A DNA stretch of 64,000 bases. Origin: Saprospira grandis (GTDB lineage: Bacteria; Bacteroidota; Bacteroidia; Chitinophagales; Saprospiraceae). Under the pieces are notes generated by a model. It searched no databases and had not been told where the DNA came from. It saw only the letters and a list, made by a program, of their open reading frames with translations. How positions within the stretch are numbered: position 1 is the first letter of the stretch; every line of letters begins with the position of its first letter. Made by a program: the position numbers and the translations under genes. The DNA lies in assembly GCF_027594745.1 (NCBI RefSeq), contig NZ_CP110854.1:806001-870000 (forward strand). The letters run 5' to 3'. Positions 34,154 to 43,652 of this stretch are shown here, piece after piece.

Positions 34154-35530
34154 ATGTTGGAACAAGTTGTTGTTTTGGGCGCCGGAGAAAGCGGTTTGGG
34201 CGCTGCCCTTTTGGCCCAAAAAAAAGGCGGAAACGTCTTTGTTTCGGATGCGGGAAGCATTCGGGCAGACCGAGCAGATATTTTACGGGCTGCGGGTATT
34301 CCCTTTGAGCAGGGCGGACATAGCGAAGAGCGCATTTTGGCGGCTCAACTCATTATTAAAAGTCCGGGGATTCCAGATACGGCCCCTTTGATTCAAAAAG
34401 CCAGTGCTGCGGGCATTCCCATTTGGGATGAGATTGAGCTAGCGGCCCGTTATAGCTCGGCCAAAGTGATTGGCATTACGGGCAGCAATGGAAAAACGAC
34501 CACCACGGCCCTACTTTATCATTTGCTCAAAACGGCGGGATATGCTGTGGGCTTAGGGGGTAATATTGGTCAAAGTTGGGCCATGCAATTGGCCCAAGGC
34601 CAAGATGATGAATATATGGTGCTAGAGCTGAGCAGTTTTCAGCTCGACCGCTGTTATGAGTTGGCCCCAGAACTGATGATTTTGACCAATGTCAGTCCCG
34701 ATCATTTGGATCGTTATGGCTATGAGATGGATAATTATCTGGCTTCCAAGTTGCGCCTCATTCAAAATAAAACAGCCGAGCAGCCTTTTATCTATCCCAA
34801 AGAAGATCCTTATATTCCCGCTGGTTTAAAGCGCTATTATCAGGGACCTACGGCCAATTGCTTGGCCCAAGATTGGCCCGAACTAAACGCCAAAGAGCTA
34901 TGGGTAGAAGATTGGGCCTTTGTCCAAGATCAACTTCCTTTGGTGGGCCGCCACAACCTGATGAACATGAAAATGGCTTTGCAAGCCGTCAAATGCCTGG
35001 GGATGTCTCAGGAAATGGCCCAAAAAGGTCTCGATAGCTTTGAAAACCACCCCCACCGCTTGGAAAAAGTGATGGTTTTGGGTGGCGTTCAATATATCAA
35101 TGATAGTAAGGCCACCAATGTGGAAGCGGTTTATTACGCCCTAGAAGCTATGCAAGCGCCTACGGTTTGGATTGTTGGCGGAGTGGATAAGGGCAATGAT
35201 TATAGTAGCCTTTTCCCCTTCATTGGGCAGCCCGTAAAAGCTATTGTTTGTTTGGGGGTAGATAATCGCCCAATTAGGGCCGCCTTTGCTGCCAAAACTG
35301 ACTATATTGTGGAGGCTGCCTCTATGGCAGAGGCCATAAAACTGGCCAGCCTCTATGCCCAAGCTGGAGATAATATTCTATTGTCGCCCGCCTGCGCTAG
35401 CTTCGACCTATTCAAAAACTATATCGATCGTGGCGATCAATTTAAGGCCATTTTGGAAGAGCAACGCCAACTCTTGGAAAAAGGCCATAATATGGAAATG
35501 AATCTAACCCTCAATCGAAATAAAAAATAG
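34154..35530 (+). CDS. murD: UDP-MurNAc-L-alanine:D-glutamate ligase
   Basis: 458 residues. An N-terminal Rossmann-like UDP domain (VVLGAGESGLGAALLA), P-loop GITGSNGKTTTTAL (107-120) and a C-terminal ligase domain (YINDSKATNVEAVYYALEA). It adds D-Glu to UDP-MurNAc-L-Ala with ATP in the cytoplasm. It is packed tightly: 1 base after mraY and 6 before ftsW. Nothing unusual. Confidence 0.96.
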   Translation: MLEQVVVLGAGESGLGAALLAQKKGGNVFVSDAGSIRADRADILRAAGIPFEQGGHSEERILAAQLIIKSPGIPDTAPLIQKASAAGIPIWDEIELAARYSSAKVIGITGSNGKTTTTALLYHLLKTAGYAVGLGGNIGQSWAMQLAQGQDDEYMVLELSSFQLDRCYELAPELMILTNVSPDHLDRYGYEMDNYLASKLRLIQNKTAEQPFIYPKEDPYIPAGLKRYYQGPTANCLAQDWPELNAKELWVEDWAFVQDQLPLVGRHNLMNMKMALQAVKCLGMSQEMAQKGLDSFENHPHRLEKVMVLGGVQYINDSKATNVEAVYYALEAMQAPTVWIVGGVDKGNDYSSLFPFIGQPVKAIVCLGVDNRPIRAAFAAKTDYIVEAASMAEAIKLASLYAQAGDNILLSPACASFDLFKNYIDRGDQFKAILEEQRQLLEKGHNMEMNLTLNRNKK

Positions 35531-35536
35531 TAGCCC

Positions 35537-36703
35537 ATGAGCTCTAGCATGAGTGTTTTTCAAAAGCGAATTGCCGCCCTTTTGCAAGGGGATCAAATCA
35601 TTTGGTTGGTCCTTGGCCTTTTGGGCATTATTTCTATCCTTACCGTTTATAGCTCGGCAGAAGTACTAGCCAACCGAAACGGCGTGGGCACCGAGTCTTT
35701 TCTCGTCAAGCATATTATGCTGCTCATCGCTTCGGTGGTGGTCATGTATATTGCCCATTTGATTCACTATAAACGCTATGCCCGCTGGTCCACAATTATG
35801 CTGGTCCTCTCGGTCCTGATGCTTCTCTTTACCATGTTTTTTGGGACAGAACTGAACGGGGCCTCCCGCTGGATTAAGATTCCTTTTGTCGGCATTACTT
35901 TCCAAACCTCCGATTTTGCCAAGATTTCACTCATTTTATATGTGGCCCGAACCATTTCGCTCTTACAGGAGAAGAAAGGCTCGCTCTTAGAGCTGGTTTT
36001 GCCCGTTTTGCTGGTTTGTGTGCTCATTGCCCCCTCCGATTTATCTAGCGCGCTGGTCCTTTTCTTTACCTGCATTTTATTGATGTTTATCGGTCGGGTA
36101 GAAATTCGCAGCCTGATTTCTTTGGTCATGCTGGGCGTGGGCCTTTTTGCCATGCTCGTTATTCTCTCCGATTTTGTCGATTGGATCCGTGTAGATACTT
36201 GGGTGAGCCGCTTGCGTAGCTTTATGGATGGCTCGGGCTCTGGCGATGTCTTTCAGGTAGAACAGGCCAAAATGGCTATTGCTCGCGGAGGCTTTTTTGG
36301 TGTGGGCCCTGGCAATGGGGTGCAAGCGCACTTTTTGCCCCACTCCTACTCCGATTATATTTATTGTATTATCATTGAGGAATACGGCATCATTGGGGGC
36401 ATCTTTGTGGTTGCGCTCTATTTGGCCCTCCTCTATCGTACGATCAGAATGGTGCACCGCAGCCCAAAAACCTTCGGTGCGATGCTGGCCTTTGGCCTCT
36501 GCGCAAGTATGGTCATTCAGGCTTTTGCCCATATGGCCGTAAATGTAAACTTGATGCCCGTAACGGGACTTACGCTCCCCTTTGTGAGTATGGGGGGAAC
36601 CTCCCTGATGTTTACGGGGCTCTCTTTTGGCGTAATGCTGAGCGTGAGCCGAAATATTGAAAAAAATCAACCGAAGAAAGAAGCAAAAGAAGAAGCAGCT
36701 TAA
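35537..36703 (+). CDS. ftsW: Septal peptidoglycan glycosyltransferase FtsW
   Basis: 388 residues, SEDS family, with about ten membrane helices. Family marks are GASRWIKIPFVGITFQTSDF, FFGVGPGNGVQAHFLPHSYS and the final helix region TGLTLPFVSMGGTS. It polymerises lipid II with FtsI. Met1 or Met5 (MSSSMSV) may be the start. Its stop overlaps the murG ATG as TAATG. Confidence 0.95.
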   Translation: MSSSMSVFQKRIAALLQGDQIIWLVLGLLGIISILTVYSSAEVLANRNGVGTESFLVKHIMLLIASVVVMYIAHLIHYKRYARWSTIMLVLSVLMLLFTMFFGTELNGASRWIKIPFVGITFQTSDFAKISLILYVARTISLLQEKKGSLLELVLPVLLVCVLIAPSDLSSALVLFFTCILLMFIGRVEIRSLISLVMLGVGLFAMLVILSDFVDWIRVDTWVSRLRSFMDGSGSGDVFQVEQAKMAIARGGFFGVGPGNGVQAHFLPHSYSDYIYCIIIEEYGIIGGIFVVALYLALLYRTIRMVHRSPKTFGAMLAFGLCASMVIQAFAHMAVNVNLMPVTGLTLPFVSMGGTSLMFTGLSFGVMLSVSRNIEKNQPKKEAKEEAA

Positions 36704-37788
36704 TGAAATATCTAATTAGTGGCGGGGGAACTGGCGGCCATATTTTTCCCGCTATTGCCATCGCGCAGGCCTTAGAACAGGCCGACCCCCAAGCCGAATT
36801 CCTTTTTGTAGGGGCCGAGGGAAAAATGGAAATGCAAAAGGTGCCCGAAGCAGGTTACCGCATCGAAGGCCTCCCTATTGCAGGCTTCAACCGCAAAAGT
36901 TTACTCAAAAACTGGAAGCTGCCCTTTAAGATTTGGGCCTCGATGTCTAAAGCCCGAAAAATTATCCGAGAGTTTCAACCCGATGTTGCCATTGGCGTGG
37001 GGGGCTATGCTAGCGGGGTGGCCGTCAAAATGGCCAATATGATGAAGATCCCCGCTTTGGTCCATGAACAAAACTCTTATGCCGGAAAAACAAACCAGAT
37101 TTTGGGCAAAAGCGTAGATAAGGTCTGCGTGGCTTACCCCAATATGCAACGCTTTTTTCCCGCCAATAAAATTGTGCTTACGGGCAATCCCATTCGCAAG
37201 GATTTACTGCAAAAATCTGATAAACGGACCGAGGCTTTCAACTTTTATGGCTTCGATCCCAATAAGAAAACCATTTTCTTGACGGGCGGTAGCCTAGGCG
37301 CTCATAGCCTCAACGAAAGTGTTTTGCCCTTTGTCGAAGAATTGCAAAAACAAGAAGTCCAAGTCCTTTGGCAGGCAGGCAAACTCTATATTAAGGAGTT
37401 TGAACCCCTGGCCCAAAAGTACCCCAACCTAAAGATTCAGGCCTTTATTCAACGGATGGACCTAGCCTATGCCATGGCCGATATGGTCATTGCTAGAGCT
37501 GGCGCCCTCACCCTTTCTGAGCTTTGCGAAAACGGAAAAGCCGCTATTTTGGTCCCCTCTCCCAATGTGGCCGAGGATCATCAAACGGCCAATGCCAAGG
37601 CCCTCACAGAACAAAAGGCCGCCCTTTGGCTAGCCGATGCCGAAGCCCGAGAAAAACTGATTCCCAAAGCTTTGGAGCTCTTGCAAAATGAAACAGACAT
37701 CCAAAAGTTGGGAGAAGCCGCAAAACGTCTAGCCAAACCTCAGGCTGCTCAAGAAATCGCTCAGGAGGTCCTCCAGCTGATCAAGTAG
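36703..37788 (+). CDS. murG: Lipid II synthase (GlcNAc transferase)
   Basis: 361 residues, GT-B fold, peripheral at the inner membrane, adding GlcNAc from UDP-GlcNAc to lipid I. GGGTGGHIFPA at 7-17 is the acceptor-site loop; VHEQNSYAGKTN, LTGGSLGAHSLNE and the donor-site ARAGALTLSELCENGKAAIL are all intact. Translationally coupled to ftsW by a 1-base overlap. Two GC-rich units separate it from murC. Confidence 0.97.
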   Translation: MKYLISGGGTGGHIFPAIAIAQALEQADPQAEFLFVGAEGKMEMQKVPEAGYRIEGLPIAGFNRKSLLKNWKLPFKIWASMSKARKIIREFQPDVAIGVGGYASGVAVKMANMMKIPALVHEQNSYAGKTNQILGKSVDKVCVAYPNMQRFFPANKIVLTGNPIRKDLLQKSDKRTEAFNFYGFDPNKKTIFLTGGSLGAHSLNESVLPFVEELQKQEVQVLWQAGKLYIKEFEPLAQKYPNLKIQAFIQRMDLAYAMADMVIARAGALTLSELCENGKAAILVPSPNVAEDHQTANAKALTEQKAALWLADAEAREKLIPKALELLQNETDIQKLGEAAKRLAKPQAAQEIAQEVLQLIK

Positions 37789-37796
37789 TCTATTTT

Positions 37797-37920
37797 GGGG
37801 CCTCCCGCCTTTGGCGGGCGGTTACTCCCTTCGGTCGTCGAACTGCGGTCTAAAGACCTTGTTGTCGTTTACTTCGTCGAACTGGCGCCTCTTCGAGGCT
37901 GGTTGTCGCAGCTCGCTGCT
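37797..37920 (+). repeat. GC-rich structured element, copy 11a (diverged)
   Basis: It begins like its neighbour 11b (TTTTGGGGCCTCCCGCC...GGCGGGCG) but its interior is replaced by other foldbacks: GGTCTAAAGACC, and GCCTC-TTC-GAGGC. It then ends GTCGCAGCTCGCTG, the usual entry to the core, and stops there. It may be a truncated unit that captured a different hairpin. Confidence 0.75.
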
Positions 37921-37925
37921 ATTTT

Positions 37926-38079
37926 GGGGCCTCCCGCCTTCGGCGGGCGCTACGTTTCGCAGCTCGCAAGTCTGCTCGGCCCTGCGGCCTGACGGCCTTG
38001 GTCTGCGGCTGCGCCGCACTGCTGCACATCGCTAGGCCGTTTACGGCCTTTGGCCGTAGCGGCGGCTTCGCCGCCGCCA
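37926..38079 (+). repeat. GC-rich structured element, copy 11b
   Basis: A complete unit: GGGGCCTCCCGCC-TTC-GGCGGG, CGCTACGTTTCGCAGCTCGC, AAGTCTGCTCGGCCCTGCGG, GGTCTGCGGC-TGC-GCCGC, ACATCGCTAGGCCG and a final GGCGGC-TTC-GCCGCC hairpin. Together with 11a it fills the 328-base murG-murC gap. Confidence 0.88.
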
Positions 38080-38116
38080 TTTGGACCAACTTCTTACACC
38101 TAATAAAAATCGAATC

Positions 38117-39478
38117 ATGGCATTAGCCTTAGCCTCTATTAAGAAGATCTATTTTGTTGGAATTGGTGGAATTGGGATGAGTGCCCTGGCCCGCTATTTT
38201 AATTATTTGGGGGCCCAAGTTTTGGGCTATGATAAAACCGAAACGGCCCTGACCAAAAAGTTGGTCGAAGAAGGCATGCACATTCATTATACAGAGCAAG
38301 CCGATCAAATTCCAGCCGATGTAGATTTGGCGGTATATACGCCAGCTATTCCTGCCCAAAATAGCGAACTACAATATTTTCAGGCGGCAGCTACGCCTTT
38401 GCTCAAGCGCTCCGAGCTTTTGGGCCTAATTTCTAGAGAGCGGCGGAGCATTGCCGTGGCGGGCACGCATGGCAAAACCAGCACTTCTTCTATTTTGACC
38501 CATTTGCTCCGCAGCGGAGGCATTGATTGTACGGCTTTTTTGGGCGGTATTGCCAATAATTTAGGAAGTAACTTTGTGGCGGGCAGTTCGGATTGGGTAG
38601 TTTTAGAGGCCGATGAATTTGATCGCTCCTTTTTGCATCTGCGTCCAGAAATTGGCATTATCACCTCTACAGATGCGGACCATTTAGATATTTATGGAGA
38701 GCATACTCAACTGCTCGATAGCTTTAATGAGTTTGCAGCACTTTGCAGCAAACAGCTCTTTTTGGCCCAGGGCACAGAGGTAAAACAGCAGGGCCTAAGT
38801 GCTAAAGTGGCCCATTATAGCGCCAGCCAATCGGCCGATTATCAGGCGAGTCGGATTCGGGCGCAGGCCCCCAACTTTGTTTTTGATGCACAACTGGCGG
38901 AGCATTTTTGGGAGGACCTCAACTTCTCTTTGCCAGGTCGGCATAATGTAGAAAATGCTTTGGCGGCTATAGCCGTAGCTTTAGAATTGGGCCTTAGCGA
39001 AGAGCAAATTCGGCAGGGTTTGCGCAGTTTTAGAGGTATTTGGCGGCGCTTTGAGTGGGTGGTCAAGCAGCCTAACAAAGTATTTATAGATGATTATGCG
39101 CATCATCCCACCGAATTAAAAGCGGCTATACGGACCGCCCGCAGTCTTTTTCCAAAGCGGAAATTGGTGGGGATATTCCAGCCGCACTTATTTAGCCGAA
39201 CTCGTGACTTCATGGATGGCTTTGCAGCGGCTTTGGATGGCTTGGACCAGCTCTACCTCTTAGATATTTATCCGGCCCGAGAAGAGCCCATTGAAGGCGT
39301 TGATTCTGCGGCTATTTTGGCCCGTATGCAGCTAGGCGAAAAAGAATTAGTGAGTCAGGCGGAACTACTTGACAAACTGGCCCAAGCCCCCCCTGCTCTT
39401 TTATTGAGTTTGGGTGCAGGCGACATAGGCGCCTTAGTGCCAAAAATAGCAGAAGAAATTTACCATAAAACCGAATAA
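38117..39478 (+). CDS. murC: UDP-MurNAc:L-alanine ligase
   Basis: 453 residues from the ATG at 38117; a TTG 36 bases upstream is in frame but lies at the edge of a repeat and adds non-conserved residues. FVGIGGIGMSALARY (13-27) opens the UDP domain, and AVAGTHGKTSTSS (113-125) is the P-loop. FIDDYAHHPTELKAAI and the late SLGAGDIG are family marks. It adds L-Ala to UDP-MurNAc. Separated from ftsQ by a 341-base gap with element 12. Confidence 0.96.
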   Translation: MALALASIKKIYFVGIGGIGMSALARYFNYLGAQVLGYDKTETALTKKLVEEGMHIHYTEQADQIPADVDLAVYTPAIPAQNSELQYFQAAATPLLKRSELLGLISRERRSIAVAGTHGKTSTSSILTHLLRSGGIDCTAFLGGIANNLGSNFVAGSSDWVVLEADEFDRSFLHLRPEIGIITSTDADHLDIYGEHTQLLDSFNEFAALCSKQLFLAQGTEVKQQGLSAKVAHYSASQSADYQASRIRAQAPNFVFDAQLAEHFWEDLNFSLPGRHNVENALAAIAVALELGLSEEQIRQGLRSFRGIWRRFEWVVKQPNKVFIDDYAHHPTELKAAIRTARSLFPKRKLVGIFQPHLFSRTRDFMDGFAAALDGLDQLYLLDIYPAREEPIEGVDSAAILARMQLGEKELVSQAELLDKLAQAPPALLLSLGAGDIGALVPKIAEEIYHKTE

Positions 39479-39630
39479 AATTTTTTGCGTCAAAGAAAAC
39501 GGAATTTTTTGTCGAAAGCCGTTGTTTAGGCCAAAGTTTTACGCTATCTTTTAGCGTTTAAATAGGCGAAAAAGTTTTTTTGTTTTGGAGTCTAAGCGGC
39601 GGTTAATGCTAAATTGGTCCAAAAGATGTA

Positions 39631-39780
39631 GCAGGGCGCGCAGCGCCCGCAAAGGAGCGAAGCGACTGGCCTAGCGATGTGGAGGGGTGGCCGAAGGCCA
39701 GACCGAAGCGCGCAGCGCTGAAGGGCCGAGCGAACAGCGAGCCCCGAAACGTAGCGCCGTAGCTTTGCTGCGGAGGCCCC
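39631..39780 (-). repeat. GC-rich structured element, copy 12
   Basis: On the minus strand: GGGGCCTCCGCAGCAAAGCT, ACGTTTCGGGGCTCGCTG, TTCGCTCGGCCCTTCAGCGC, GGTCTGGCC-TTC-GGCCACC, CACATCGCTAGGCC, and a final GGGCGC-TGC-GCGCCC hairpin. It closely resembles copy 17, including the AAA loop of the first hairpin. It fills much of the murC-ftsQ gap; 39479-39630 has nothing recognisable. Confidence 0.88.
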
Positions 39781-39819
39781 AAAAGAAAAAATGTCTATTT
39801 AGCAACAGATTAAAAAGGT

Positions 39820-40608
39820 ATGAAAGTACATCCTGGAAGATTGAAGTGGATAGCGGCTCGGATGGGCTGGATCATTGGGGCCTTAGTATTGGTTCTCTTG
39901 ATATGGGGCGGTGTACGTTATCGGCAGCAGAGTCGGGTGCCTAGGGTATATATTCAGATAGAAGAAGATGCTCAGGGCAATGCCTTTGTGGACAGTAATG
40001 ATGTGCGGGATATATTGGTCAAGACCTTTGGACATTTTGTAGAGGGGCAGACTTTGGAAAAGATTGATGTGGCGGCGATAGAGTCGGCATTGGAGCAAGA
40101 TCTTTTTATAGAGGAGGCCGATGTCTATGTAGATGCCATGGCGAATGTCAATATTAGTATTCAGCAGCGCTTGCCCATTTTGCGGGTCATGGATGTAGAG
40201 GATGAGACCTATTATTTGGATGCGCAGGGTCGGCAGATTCCGTTTTCGACTAAATACACCGCTCGGGTATTGGTAGTGACGGGAGACATTGGTTTGTACA
40301 ACTCTAGTTTTATGGAATTGGAGGACCATCGTTTGCGGCACAGTTTTATTTTGGCGCAGGCAATTTTGGAAGACCCCTTATTGTCTAAGCAGATCGAGCA
40401 AATACACATCAATCGTTTGGGCGATGCTTTATTGGTTCCGAAAGTGGGCAACCACAAAATATATTTTGGGGCGCCCTTGGAGCGTACGGCTGAGAAGTTG
40501 GATGAGTTAAAGATATTTTACAAAGAGGCCATGCCTTATGAGGGTTGGGAGAAGTACAAGTTGCTAAACCTAGCGTTTGAGGGGCAGATTGTGGCCAAAA
40601 AGAGATAG
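39820..40608 (+). CDS. ftsQ: Cell division protein FtsQ
   Basis: 262 residues. One N-terminal membrane helix (~14-33, MGWIIGALVLVLLIWGGVRY), then a POTRA-like domain (~45-120; GNAFVDSNDVRDILV, EADVYVDAMANVNISIQQRL) and the FtsQ beta domain (DAQGRQIPFSTKYTARVLVV). It is shorter than proteobacterial FtsQ, as usual in Bacteroidota. Position before ftsA supports the call. It links FtsL/B to early divisome proteins. Confidence 0.88.
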   Translation: MKVHPGRLKWIAARMGWIIGALVLVLLIWGGVRYRQQSRVPRVYIQIEEDAQGNAFVDSNDVRDILVKTFGHFVEGQTLEKIDVAAIESALEQDLFIEEADVYVDAMANVNISIQQRLPILRVMDVEDETYYLDAQGRQIPFSTKYTARVLVVTGDIGLYNSSFMELEDHRLRHSFILAQAILEDPLLSKQIEQIHINRLGDALLVPKVGNHKIYFGAPLERTAEKLDELKIFYKEAMPYEGWEKYKLLNLAFEGQIVAKKR

Positions 40609-40664
40609 CAATTCCCCAGGGCTAGCTGGCTAGCCTTCACCTAAAATTAGATCACTAATATAAA

Positions 40665-42008
40665 ATGAAACAGACGAACGAAATTGTAGTAGCGCTAGAT
40701 ATTGGGACGACCAAGATTGTGGCCATGGCGGGTCGGAAGAACGAGCATGGTCAGTTGGAAGTATTGGGTACAGGGCAAGTAGAATCACTGGGTGTTTCTA
40801 GAGGAGTCGTATCGAATATTGAGAAGACAGTAACCGCCATTTGCGAAGCGATTGAGGAGGCCGAGCGTAGCTCTGGCGTTGAGGTTGATGTTGTGCAGGT
40901 GGGAATTGCGGGCCAGCATATTAAGAGCTTGCAACACCGGGGAATGTTGACCAGAAATAGCCTACAGGATGAAATTTCTCAGGGAGATATAGATGATCTA
41001 ATTGCGGATATGCACAAATTGGCCTTGCCTCCTGGCGACAAGATCATCCATGTGATTCCGCAAGAATACACTGTAGATAATGAGCGCGGCATTGCTGATC
41101 CTATTGGGATGGCGGGTGTTCGTTTGGAGGCTAACTTTCATATTATTACGGGACAGGTTTCTGCCATTAAGAACTTGAAAAAGTGTGTGGAGAAATCGGC
41201 TTTAGAGATGGAAAACTTGACCTTGGAGCCTATTGCTTCTGCTGCTGCGGTATTGACTGAAGAGGAGATGGAAGCTGGGGTGGTCTTGATTGATATTGGA
41301 GGCGGAACTACTGATTTGGCTATTTTCCATGAGGGGATTATCCGTCATACTGCGGTTATTCCTTTTGGGGGTAATATTGTGACTCAGGACATCAAGGAAG
41401 GTTGTGGTGTGATGGCCGAGCAGGCTGAAAAGCTCAAGCGTCGTTTTGGTTGCGCTATGGCGGAGAAGATCACGGATAGTCGGGTGATTACGATTCCGGG
41501 CCTAAAGGGTCGTCCTGAAAAGGAGATCATGGAGCGTAATTTGGCCCATATTATTCAGGCGCGTATGGAAGAGATCTTGGACAGTATTGTTTGGGAGATT
41601 GACCGTTCGGGTTTGGCCAGAAAAGTGGCTACAGCGGGTATTGTTTTGACTGGCGGGGGTTCTTTGCTCAAGCATTTGAAAGAATTGGTGGAATACCATA
41701 CGGGCTATACTGTTCGTTTGGGAGATCCGTCTGAGCATTTGGCCCATGGCTATGAAGAGCAAATGATGAACCCCATCTATGCCACAGCGATTGGTTTGAT
41801 CATCAATGGCATTGACAACCGCAAGCTAGATACTAGCCGAGAGCTGGAGAGCAGCTATGAAAATACAGCTACGGAAGAGGTTGCCGACCCACTATCTCAT
41901 AAGGAGGTAGAACAGCCTCGGAAGCAAAAAAGCGGTGGTTGGAGTTTTTCTGGTTTGGTCAAAAAGGCAAAAAATTGGCTAGAAGCTGATCCAGATGCTG
42001 ATTTGTAG
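40665..42008 (+). CDS. ftsA: Cell division protein FtsA
   Basis: 447 residues, actin-like ATPase that tethers FtsZ to the membrane. ALDIGTTKIVAMAG (10-23) is phosphate loop 1; LIDIGGGTTDLAIF and LTGGGSLLKHLKE are the later nucleotide motifs. The C-terminal GLVKKAKNWLEA segment is the expected membrane-binding amphipathic helix, here followed by a short acidic end (DPDADL). 56 bases after ftsQ and 50 before ftsZ. Confidence 0.97.
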   Translation: MKQTNEIVVALDIGTTKIVAMAGRKNEHGQLEVLGTGQVESLGVSRGVVSNIEKTVTAICEAIEEAERSSGVEVDVVQVGIAGQHIKSLQHRGMLTRNSLQDEISQGDIDDLIADMHKLALPPGDKIIHVIPQEYTVDNERGIADPIGMAGVRLEANFHIITGQVSAIKNLKKCVEKSALEMENLTLEPIASAAAVLTEEEMEAGVVLIDIGGGTTDLAIFHEGIIRHTAVIPFGGNIVTQDIKEGCGVMAEQAEKLKRRFGCAMAEKITDSRVITIPGLKGRPEKEIMERNLAHIIQARMEEILDSIVWEIDRSGLARKVATAGIVLTGGGSLLKHLKELVEYHTGYTVRLGDPSEHLAHGYEEQMMNPIYATAIGLIINGIDNRKLDTSRELESSYENTATEEVADPLSHKEVEQPRKQKSGGWSFSGLVKKAKNWLEADPDADL

Positions 42009-42058
42009 GAAAAAATGCCTATTTTAGGCCATTATTTTAAAAGTGAAATAAGATTGCT

Positions 42059-43450
42059 ATGCAATTCAATATACCTGAAGATAAGGAGTCTATTATCAAG
42101 GTAATAGGCGTAGGGGGTGGCGGTAGTAATGCCGTTGCCTACATGTATAAGCAAGGCATTGTGGGAGTGGATTTTGCGATTTCCAACACCGACAATCAGG
42201 CGATGAACCAAAGTGAGATCCCTGTAAAAATTCAATTGGGCCCGGCGCTTACAGAGGGTCGTGGAGCAGGTTCTAAGCCTGCGGTAGGCCGTGAGTCTTG
42301 TATTGAGTCTTTGGAAGAAGTAACTCAGTTTTTCCAGCACAATACAAAGATGCTATTTGTCACTGCTGGAATGGGCGGGGGCACAGGTACAGGAGCTGCT
42401 CCTGTTATTGCCAAAGCGGCTCGTGAGCTAGATATTTTGACTGTAGCGATTGTGACCATGCCTTTTGGCTTTGAGGGACGTCGTCGGGCAAAGCAAGCTC
42501 AGGAAGGTTTGGAAGAGTTGAAAAAGAATGTAGATACGCTTATTGTTATTTCTAATGATAAGTTGCGTAAAATCTATGGTAACCTCTCGCTTTCTGATGC
42601 TTTTGCTCAGGCGGATAACATCTTGACCACAGCGGCTAAGGGTATTGCGGAAATCATTACTGTTCCTGGTTATGTGAACGTGGATTTTGAAGATGTAAAT
42701 ACCGTAATGCGGGATTCTGGTGTAGCCGTAATGGGTACAGCCGTAAAGGATGGGGAAAACCGTGCTTTGGAGGCCGTAGAAAGTGCATTGGAGTCTCCCC
42801 TATTGGAAGATAGCGATATCAAAGGGGCCAAGCACATTTTGTTGAATATCACTTCTGGTGCCCGTCAGGTAACTATGGATGAGGTATTTGAAATTACGGA
42901 ATACGTACAAAATGAGGCTGGAGAAGGCACCGACTTGATTTGGGGTAACTGCCATGATGAGAGTTTGGGCGATAGCTTAGCCGTTACGGTTATTGCTACA
43001 GGTTTTCAGTCTTCTTTGAAGGAGAATGAGCTTCGTTTTAAGGCCGAGCAAGTGCGTAAGCAGGAAGAGCCTGTTAAGCAGCCTCGCAAAACGATTGAGC
43101 GCGTTTCTTTGGATGATGCAGAGGATGATGGCTACAGCTTTTTGAGTAAAAAAAAAGGGATTCAAGAACTAGGTTCTAGAAAAGAGCCCTATTCTGAGCA
43201 TAAAAAGGAAGAACCCTTCGTAAAAAACGAGCAAAAACAGCAGCGCCGCAATATGGAGCCGCCTTATCAGCTTGGAGATAGCGAAGAGCTTCGCCGTCTG
43301 GAGAACCAACCTGCCTATATGCGTAAGGGGGTTCGTTTGGAGGGAAAAGAAAAAAAAGAGAATAAAGAGTCCTCTAATTGGTCGGTAGATGAACATGGCC
43401 GCCCAGAGATTAACGAGCGAAATTCTTATTTGCACGATAATGTCGATTAG
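42059..43450 (+). CDS. ftsZ: Cell division GTPase FtsZ
   Basis: 463 residues, tubulin-like. GTP-binding loop GGGTGTG at 106-112 and the N-terminal GVGGGGSNAV (17-26) are intact. The core ends near 325. A long charged linker (~330-440, rich in Lys, Glu and Gln) follows, with QPAYMRKGVRLE, the usual Bacteroidota partner motif, inside it, and a short end SYLHDNVD. It polymerises into the Z ring. It ends the cluster, with a strong terminator 24 bases later. Confidence 0.98.
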   Translation: MQFNIPEDKESIIKVIGVGGGGSNAVAYMYKQGIVGVDFAISNTDNQAMNQSEIPVKIQLGPALTEGRGAGSKPAVGRESCIESLEEVTQFFQHNTKMLFVTAGMGGGTGTGAAPVIAKAARELDILTVAIVTMPFGFEGRRRAKQAQEGLEELKKNVDTLIVISNDKLRKIYGNLSLSDAFAQADNILTTAAKGIAEIITVPGYVNVDFEDVNTVMRDSGVAVMGTAVKDGENRALEAVESALESPLLEDSDIKGAKHILLNITSGARQVTMDEVFEITEYVQNEAGEGTDLIWGNCHDESLGDSLAVTVIATGFQSSLKENELRFKAEQVRKQEEPVKQPRKTIERVSLDDAEDDGYSFLSKKKGIQELGSRKEPYSEHKKEEPFVKNEQKQQRRNMEPPYQLGDSEELRRLENQPAYMRKGVRLEGKEKKENKESSNWSVDEHGRPEINERNSYLHDNVD

Positions 43451-43474
43451 CGAGGGCCTTTTTGTCTTGGCAAA

Positions 43475-43512
43475 AGCAGAAACTTCTAGTTTAGAAGTTT
43501 CTGCTTTTTTTT
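43475..43512 (+). terminator. Rho-independent terminator of the dcw cluster
   Basis: AGCAGAAACTTCTA (43475-43488) and TAGAAGTTTCTGCT (43492-43505) form a perfect 14-bp stem with a GTT loop, followed by 7 more T. GC-rich element 13 starts at the last T. Confidence 0.95.
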
Positions 43513-43652
43513 GGGGCCGAAGGCCCTTTCTTGGCCCAGCGCTGCGCAGCCGTGGCGCGAAGCGCCAGACCCAGGAGCGAAGCGACGCAGGGCCGAGCAG
43601 ACCTGCGAGCGGCGCAGCATAGCGGCGGCCAGCGAAGCTGGCCGCGGGCCCC
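43513..43652 (-). repeat. GC-rich structured element, copy 13
   Basis: Oriented minus: GGGGCCCGCGGCC-AGC...GCT-GGCCGCCGC, ATGCTGCGCCGCTCGCAGG, core, GCGTCGCTTCGCTCC, GGTCTGGCGC-TTC-GCGCCACGGC, TGCGCAGCGCTGGGCC. Its plus-strand left end also shows GGGGCC, formed by the final stem. The third stem (GGCGC/GCGCC) replaces the usual TGGCC/GGCCA with full pairing. Confidence 0.86.

Noticed and set aside
36077..36670. 197-residue antisense frame in ftsW
   Set aside because: His/Lys-rich composition expected from reading hydrophobic codons backwards; ftsW on the other strand is complete.
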